Shown: positions 7,265-10,369 of the stretch, piece by piece
Layout: every line of letters starts with the position of its first letter
Numbering within the stretch: position 1 is the stretch's first letter
From: Cycloclasticus sp.
Lineage (GTDB): Bacteria; Pseudomonadota; Gammaproteobacteria; Methylococcales; Cycloclasticaceae
DNA length: 10,369 nt
Assembly: GCA_012960055.1 (NCBI GenBank)
Contig: DUCA01000155.1
Location: forward strand, 1 to 10,369
Direction: 5' to 3'
Translations under genes and position numbers: made by a program
The notes under the pieces: model-generated
Databases searched by the model: none
The model's input: the letters and a program-made list of their open reading frames with translations, nothing else
Told to the model about the DNA's origin: nothing

Positions 7265-7285
7265 ATACCTATCACCGGAAGGTAT
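7265..7285. repeat. Inverted repeat ATACCT / AGGTAT
   Basis: ATACCT (7265-7270) and AGGTAT (7280-7285) are exact reverse complements around a 9-nt loop. There is no T-run after it, so it is not an evident terminator. Confidence 0.4.
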
Positions 7286-7296
7286 AAGTCCCATAA

Positions 7297-7319
7297 ATGT
7301 GGATAAAAGACATCCACAT
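7297..7319. repeat. Inverted repeat ATGTGGAT / ATCCACAT
   Basis: ATGTGGAT (7297-7304) and ATCCACAT (7312-7319) are perfect 8-bp arms around AAAAGAC. It may be a protein-binding site or a structural remnant of a mobile element; no terminator U-run follows. Confidence 0.45.
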
Positions 7320-7467
7320 ATTCGGCTAAAAGAAACAGAATCAAAGAAAAGGCACCAAAATATCGTAAAAATCCTATAAAAATCATCATGTTCTTGGCGT
7401 GAGCTAAATTCGCTGCGCTCTACCCAAAGGGCATGAGTTTCATTGAAGCTATCAATGCGCACTATGA

Positions 7468-7659
7468 AAATACCCATGGAATCGAGAAACCAATAGCACA
7501 AAAAAAAGCGAAACTCGTAAATCAAAATCAACTAAACATAAACATGGGAGGTTCACAAAAAGAAAACCACAAAAATCGGGTGGAAAAGTGCATCGTATAG
7601 AACCGACAAATGGTCCAATCAAACCTAAAGAATTAGGGCAGAAAAACCAAAAAAAATAA
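7468..7659 (+). pseudogene. Lys/Arg-rich coding-like frame, likely 5' part of the zinc-ribbon gene
   Basis: This open frame has no ATG; the only plausible in-frame start seen is GTG at 7588. It reads as a basic segment (KHKHGRFTKRKPQKSGGK) followed by VHRIEPTNGPIKPKELG and stops at TAA 7657-7659, just after an A8 run (7649-7656). Adding one A, or slipping back one base on the run, continues directly into the zinc-ribbon frame through 7671. I infer one gene split by an indel in the A-run, or less likely by programmed slippage. Both the start and the reality of the gene are uncertain. Confidence 0.35.
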
Positions 7660-7670
7660 CTCTCTTTTCA

Positions 7671-7901
7671 GTGAGAGGTTCAAAAGTTGAGGGCAAGCAT
7701 GAGTGTGGGCGTTGTAATAAAGCCGTACATAACCTTCATCGGTACGCTAAAAGCAGCATAGGTCCTGTAATACTCTGCGCATCATGCAAAACACCGTTAA
7801 TTAGAAAGGCGAAAGCAAAACTCAATAAAATAACGAAAACTGATGCTCTCGGTTATGCTTCAACAGGCGGTAGGTTTGAAGGAAATAGAAGCAAACATTA
7901 A
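7671..7901 (+). CDS. Small CxxC-CxxC zinc-ribbon protein (fragment or frameshifted)
   Basis: Reading from GTG 7671 gives 76 residues with CGRC at 12-15 and CASC at 36-39, spaced as in a treble-clef or ribbon zinc site, then a Lys/Ala-rich helix (LIRKAKAKLNKI) and the tail GGRFEGNRSKH. There is no good Shine-Dalgarno before the GTG, and the frame extends upstream to 7629 without a better start, so the real start is probably in the basic frame ending at 7659. Zinc ribbons of this size usually bind nucleic acids or proteins; no specific family is recognised. It lies in decayed mobile DNA between the protease gene and the broken reverse transcriptase, and may be cargo of the same element. Whether it is expressed is unclear. 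Confidence 0.45.
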   Translation: MRGSKVEGKHECGRCNKAVHNLHRYAKSSIGPVILCASCKTPLIRKAKAKLNKITKTDALGYASTGGRFEGNRSKH

Positions 7902-8031
7902 ATAATTGCTCATTGAATATTTTCTCTGCAACACACCGTCTTTAATTTAGAGGCAAAACAATCCTTAAGCTACCTAAAACAGCGCTTTAGAGTGCTTTAG
8001 CCGCCACTGGCACAATTGTAAAAGCTAGGTC
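7902..8031. other. Non-coding gap before the reverse transcriptase remnant
   Basis: This gap is where a retron's ncRNA (msr-msd) or the missing RT N-terminus would be expected. I see only a direct repeat GCTTTAG at 7984-7990 and 7994-8000, and no long a1/a2-type inverted repeat or strong hairpin. The ncRNA appears to be lost or unrecognisable. Confidence 0.4.
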
Positions 8032-8672
8032 ATGATTAACACCCACCTTGCCATTCACTGCGACCTCTCTCTTATCAATACTAATACGATAGTGCATTTA
8101 AACCAAAAAAATGTACCTAATATTGACCTTAGTAATTTCTTCGATAGTTTCAATGTCGGTCGCGTTAGAGGATTCTTTATAAAGAACAGGAACTTTGAAC
8201 TACACCCTGACATTGCAACAGTCATCGCTCAGATTGCTTGCTTGGATAACAAGCTACCGCAGGGCAGTCCTTGCTCCCCTGTTATAACAAATTTAATAAC
8301 CCATTCACTTGATATACGGCTTGCATCATTAGCTAAGAAATATTCATGCAGCTATTCAAGATATGCAGACGATATAACTATATCTACTCGAAAATTGTAT
8401 TCCCTAATCAAATTATGAAGCAAGAAGAGAATGGCGAATATCTTGCTGGTAAAAAGCTAACACACGAAATAACACGAGCGGGCTTTTCTATAAACGAAAA
8501 GAAAACCAGAATCCAATACAAAGATTCCAGACAAGATGTCACAGGACTCATTGTTAATAAAAAACCCAATGTGAAAAAAGAGTATTGGCGAACAGTGAAG
8601 TCACAATGTAATCGGTTATTTCAAACAGGGGCTTTTAATAAGAAAATATATAAAGACGACCAAAATGGCTAA
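8032..8672 (+). pseudogene. Broken retron-type reverse transcriptase, Ec67-like
   Basis: Two overlapping frames together read as the fingers-palm core of a retron RT. In the first frame are NIDLSNFFDSF (NIDL at 8119-8130), FNVGRVRGFF, LPQGSPCSPVITN (8254-8280) and the catalytic YADD (8362-8373) followed by ITIST. The second frame continues with KIVFPNQ, the AGFSINEKKT segment, VTGLIVN (8538-8558) and KEYWRTVKSQCNRLFQTGAF. From memory of the Ec67 RT, each block has a counterpart in the same order and spacing, and a single base lost at 8386-8390 restores the frame with equal length. About 100 N-terminal residues and everything after the early thumb region are missing (Ec67 RT has 586 residues including a C-terminal extension). 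An intact enzyme would copy its own ncRNA into msDNA as part of an anti-phage retron. This copy cannot be active. Confidence 0.85.
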
Positions 8673-8769
8673 AATCACAAAACCTTTAACTAACACCGAA
8701 GTTGTTAAAGCAAAAGAGAAGGTTTACGCCCTTTCAGATGGACAAGGCTTGTCGCGTTGTAACACTTAG
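8665..8769 (+). pseudogene. N-terminal stub of a tyrosine recombinase/phage integrase
   Basis: ATG 8665 opens a 34-codon frame reading MAKITKPLTNTEVVKAK, then KEKVYALSDGQGL, before ending at TAG 8767. This is the characteristic opening of integrases with an N-terminal arm-binding domain (DUF4102 type): Lys-Pro-Leu-Thr, a Val-Lys-x-Ala-Lys stretch, and the Leu-Ser-Asp-Gly-x-Gly-Leu turn. Core-binding and catalytic domains, including the Arg-His-Arg-Tyr residues, are absent. The start overlaps the last 8 bases of the reverse transcriptase remnant in another frame, so the two were brought together by a deletion or belonged to one mobile element. It is not functional. Confidence 0.75.
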
Positions 8770-8847
8770 AGGGATGCTTAGAAAGGTATCGAGTCAACGC
8801 ATCGGAAAACTACTCTACATTGAACGCTTTAACCACTAAAACGTCCT

Positions 8848-8875
8848 TTGGATAACAGGTCCATACCCGTATAAT
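8848..8875 (+). promoter_or_regulatory. Putative promoter of the RND exporter gene
   Basis: A perfect -10 TATAAT (8870-8875) is preceded at 16 bp by TTGGAT (8848-8853), which shares only the TTG with the -35 consensus. ATCAA/TTGAT arms (8874-8878 and 8883-8887) directly follow the -10 and could be an operator. A weak ACGGA ribosome site at 8895-8899 leads to ATG 8907. Confidence 0.5.
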
Positions 8876-8906
8876 CAAGCTTTTGATTTTTATCACGGAC
8901 TCACCA

Positions 8907-10369
8907 ATGTCATCAAAACTCTTAGCAGCCTATAACCGCATTATATTAGGTCACCCCGTTATTACACTGGTATTGGCTGCTCTTATCGTCGCTGCTTTAG
9001 GCTCTTACGCACCCAAATTTAGACTGGACGCTTCAGCCGATACATTGGTGCTAGAGAATGACCAATCCCTCAAATATTACCGCTCAATTAAAGGACTATA
9101 TGGCTCAGATGACAGTTTAGTTCTTACCTATACACCCGAGTCTGACATTTTCTCTGATGACGTTTTACACGACCTAAAAATGTTGCGTTCAAAACTAGAG
9201 AAGCTAGACGGCATTGAATCGGTGGTGTCCATTTTAAATGTGCCTTTAATCAAAAGCCCGCCGGTGACGCTTATTGAATTAAGCAAAGGCATTATCACGC
9301 TAGAAAGTCCGGAAGTTAATCTTGAATTAGCCAAAAAAGAGTTTCTTACTAGCCCACTTTATCGCAACCTCTTAGTGAGCGAAGATGGCTCAACGACGGC
9401 GTTACAGGTTAATTTCAAGAAAGATGAGACGCGCAAAATTCTACAAGAACGCGTAGATAAACTGAGAGCTAAACGATTTGAAGGCGAGTTGTCGTTAGAG
9501 GATAGTCAACTATTGCAAAAAGCCTCTGAAGAACTTGATACACATATTTCCTCATTACAGGCTCAGCTAAGCTCAAACATTATTGCTGTACGCGCCATCA
9601 TGGATGAGCATAGGCAGTCAGCTAAGTTATTCTTAGGTGGTGTGCCGATGATTGTGAATGATTCGATTGACTTTGTTCGACATGATTTAGTGGTCTTCGG
9701 CCTCAGCGTGTTCGCAATTTTGGTGATTATTCTCACCATTATTTTTAGACGCCCACGCTGGGTTATTCTTTCAATGGTTACTTGCGCTGTTTCTGGCTTT
9801 AGTATGATTGGCATGCTAGGGCTTTTAAACTGGCCCGTCACCGTTGTTTCCTCAAACTTTGTTTCATTATTGCTTATCCTTACGCTGTCGTTATTGGTGC
9901 ACTTGATTGTGCGCTATAGAGAATTACAAAACGAACAGCCTAATATCGACAAAAAAGCGCTTATTCTTGAAACGGTAAAAAGCAAGTTTATCCCTTGTTT
10001 TTACACCTCTATCACCACCATGGTGGCTTTTGGCTCATTGCTGGTGAGTGGCATTCGTCCCGTCATAGATTTTGGTTGGATTATGGTGATTGGCGTTACC
10101 CTTGCTCAAATTATTAGCTTTACCATTTTTCCGGCAGCCCTTGTGTTACTTGAAAAAGAAAAGCCCGTTAGCGATCACGATTTCACCGAATCCATTACCC
10201 AGTTTTTAGCACGCAAAAATGAACAATACGGGCACGGCATTATGGCCTTGTTCTTTATGTTGGCGGTGATGAGCATTTGGGGCGCTACAAGATTAACCGT
10301 TGAGAATCGTTTTATCGATTACTACAAAGATTCCACCGAAATTTACCAAGGTATGGAATTAATTGATCG
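8907..10369 (+). CDS. RND superfamily (MMPL-type) exporter, 3' partial
   Basis: The frame is open from ATG 8907 to the right edge, 487 complete codons without a stop, so only the first part of a protein usually near 750-900 residues is present. TM1 (~16-36) is followed by FRLDASADTLVLEND, the typical start of the first periplasmic domain in MMPL-like RND proteins. A long periplasmic segment includes a coiled-coil-like stretch (~170-240). A cluster of membrane helices begins near residue 261 (DLVVFGLSVFAILVIILTI) and runs to ~415, including a PCFYTSITTMVAFGSLLVSG helix. The second half starts with another helix (~449-467) and ERF-like repeat TVENRFIDYYKDST, mirroring the first half, as the duplicated RND fold requires. 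Substrates of this branch are often lipids or hydrophobic compounds; the specific one cannot be told. It has its own promoter and is probably the native gene at the edge of the mobile-element scar. Confidence 0.85.
   Translation, partial: MSSKLLAAYNRIILGHPVITLVLAALIVAALGSYAPKFRLDASADTLVLENDQSLKYYRSIKGLYGSDDSLVLTYTPESDIFSDDVLHDLKMLRSKLEKLDGIESVVSILNVPLIKSPPVTLIELSKGIITLESPEVNLELAKKEFLTSPLYRNLLVSEDGSTTALQVNFKKDETRKILQERVDKLRAKRFEGELSLEDSQLLQKASEELDTHISSLQAQLSSNIIAVRAIMDEHRQSAKLFLGGVPMIVNDSIDFVRHDLVVFGLSVFAILVIILTIIFRRPRWVILSMVTCAVSGFSMIGMLGLLNWPVTVVSSNFVSLLLILTLSLLVHLIVRYRELQNEQPNIDKKALILETVKSKFIPCFYTSITTMVAFGSLLVSGIRPVIDFGWIMVIGVTLAQIISFTIFPAALVLLEKEKPVSDHDFTESITQFLARKNEQYGHGIMALFFMLAVMSIWGATRLTVENRFIDYYKDSTEIYQGMELID

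Larger units (their letters stand above)
7172..7467. other. Gene-poor AT-rich stretch with short hairpins
   Basis: No convincing gene on either strand. It holds GCAAAAG (7200-7206) paired with CTTTTGC (7258-7264), and two tight hairpins at 7265-7285 and 7297-7319. A segment near 7410-7430 contains TTCGCTGCGCTC, a string common in dispersed intergenic repeats of proteobacteria. The long minus-strand open frame over this area crosses into the protease gene and reads as low-quality sequence, so it is not called. Confidence 0.5.

Noticed and set aside
7064..7531. Minus-strand open frame of ~155 codons over the protease end and the gap
   Set aside because: It runs antisense through the 3' end of a well-supported protease gene, shows no domain or signal, and its composition is of the type seen in intergenic repeats.
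7984..8000. GCTTTAG direct repeat as an att site or target-site duplication
   Set aside because: The copies are 3 bp apart and too short, and do not flank the element remnants.
7902..8031. Retron msr-msd non-coding RNA
   Set aside because: No pair of long inverted repeats or strong msd hairpin is visible; only a short GCTTTAG direct repeat is present.
8770..8847. Further integrase or RT coding sequence after the stub
   Set aside because: Short frames can be read, but none shows recognisable integrase core or catalytic motifs.
9128..9841. Minus-strand open frames within the RND gene
   Set aside because: They are antisense to a continuous, clearly homologous coding frame with membrane helices and RND motifs.

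Overview
The window looks like chromosomal DNA of a Gram-negative bacterium, most likely a (marine) gammaproteobacterium. The reasons are the lipoprotein signal, the Shine-Dalgarno-led genes, moderate base composition and, above all, a gene order matching the Escherichia coli yjfI-yjfJ-yjfK-yjfL region. No tRNA, rRNA, CRISPR array or complete insertion sequence was seen.

Region 1 (1-7171) is a run of nine same-strand genes with short gaps. In order they are: the 3' part of a membrane-anchored spermidine synthase-like gene (5' end outside the window), a DUF2170/YjfI-like protein, a PspA/IM30-family coiled-coil protein (YjfJ-like), a DUF2491/YjfK-like protein, a small protein that looks like two ribbon-helix-helix units, a two-helix potassium channel with an RCK-type domain, a lipoprotein with a Ser/Tyr/Arg-rich tail, a double DUF350 (YjfL-like) membrane protein, and an M50-type intramembrane metalloprotease. 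Between the first and second genes lies a compact control site: two identical-type 13-bp palindromes (GACATAwTATGTC) that themselves form a perfect inverted repeat and cover a perfect -35 (TTGACA) and a good -10 (CATAAT). The set as a whole suggests an envelope or membrane-stress module tied to polyamines and potassium. The function is inferred from families and neighbourhood, not proven.

Region 2 (7172-8906) is AT-rich, gene-poor and decaying. It contains small hairpins, a short zinc-ribbon reading frame preceded by a lysine-rich frame that ends at an A8 run, a broken reverse transcriptase resembling the RT of retron Ec67 (lost N-terminus, one-base frameshift just after the YADD box, lost C-terminus), and, directly abutting it, the first ~30 codons of a tyrosine-type integrase. 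This is the scar of a retron-bearing mobile element or prophage.

Region 3 (8907-end) is the first ~487 codons of an RND/MMPL-type membrane exporter, still open at the right edge, with its own plausible promoter at 8848-8875.
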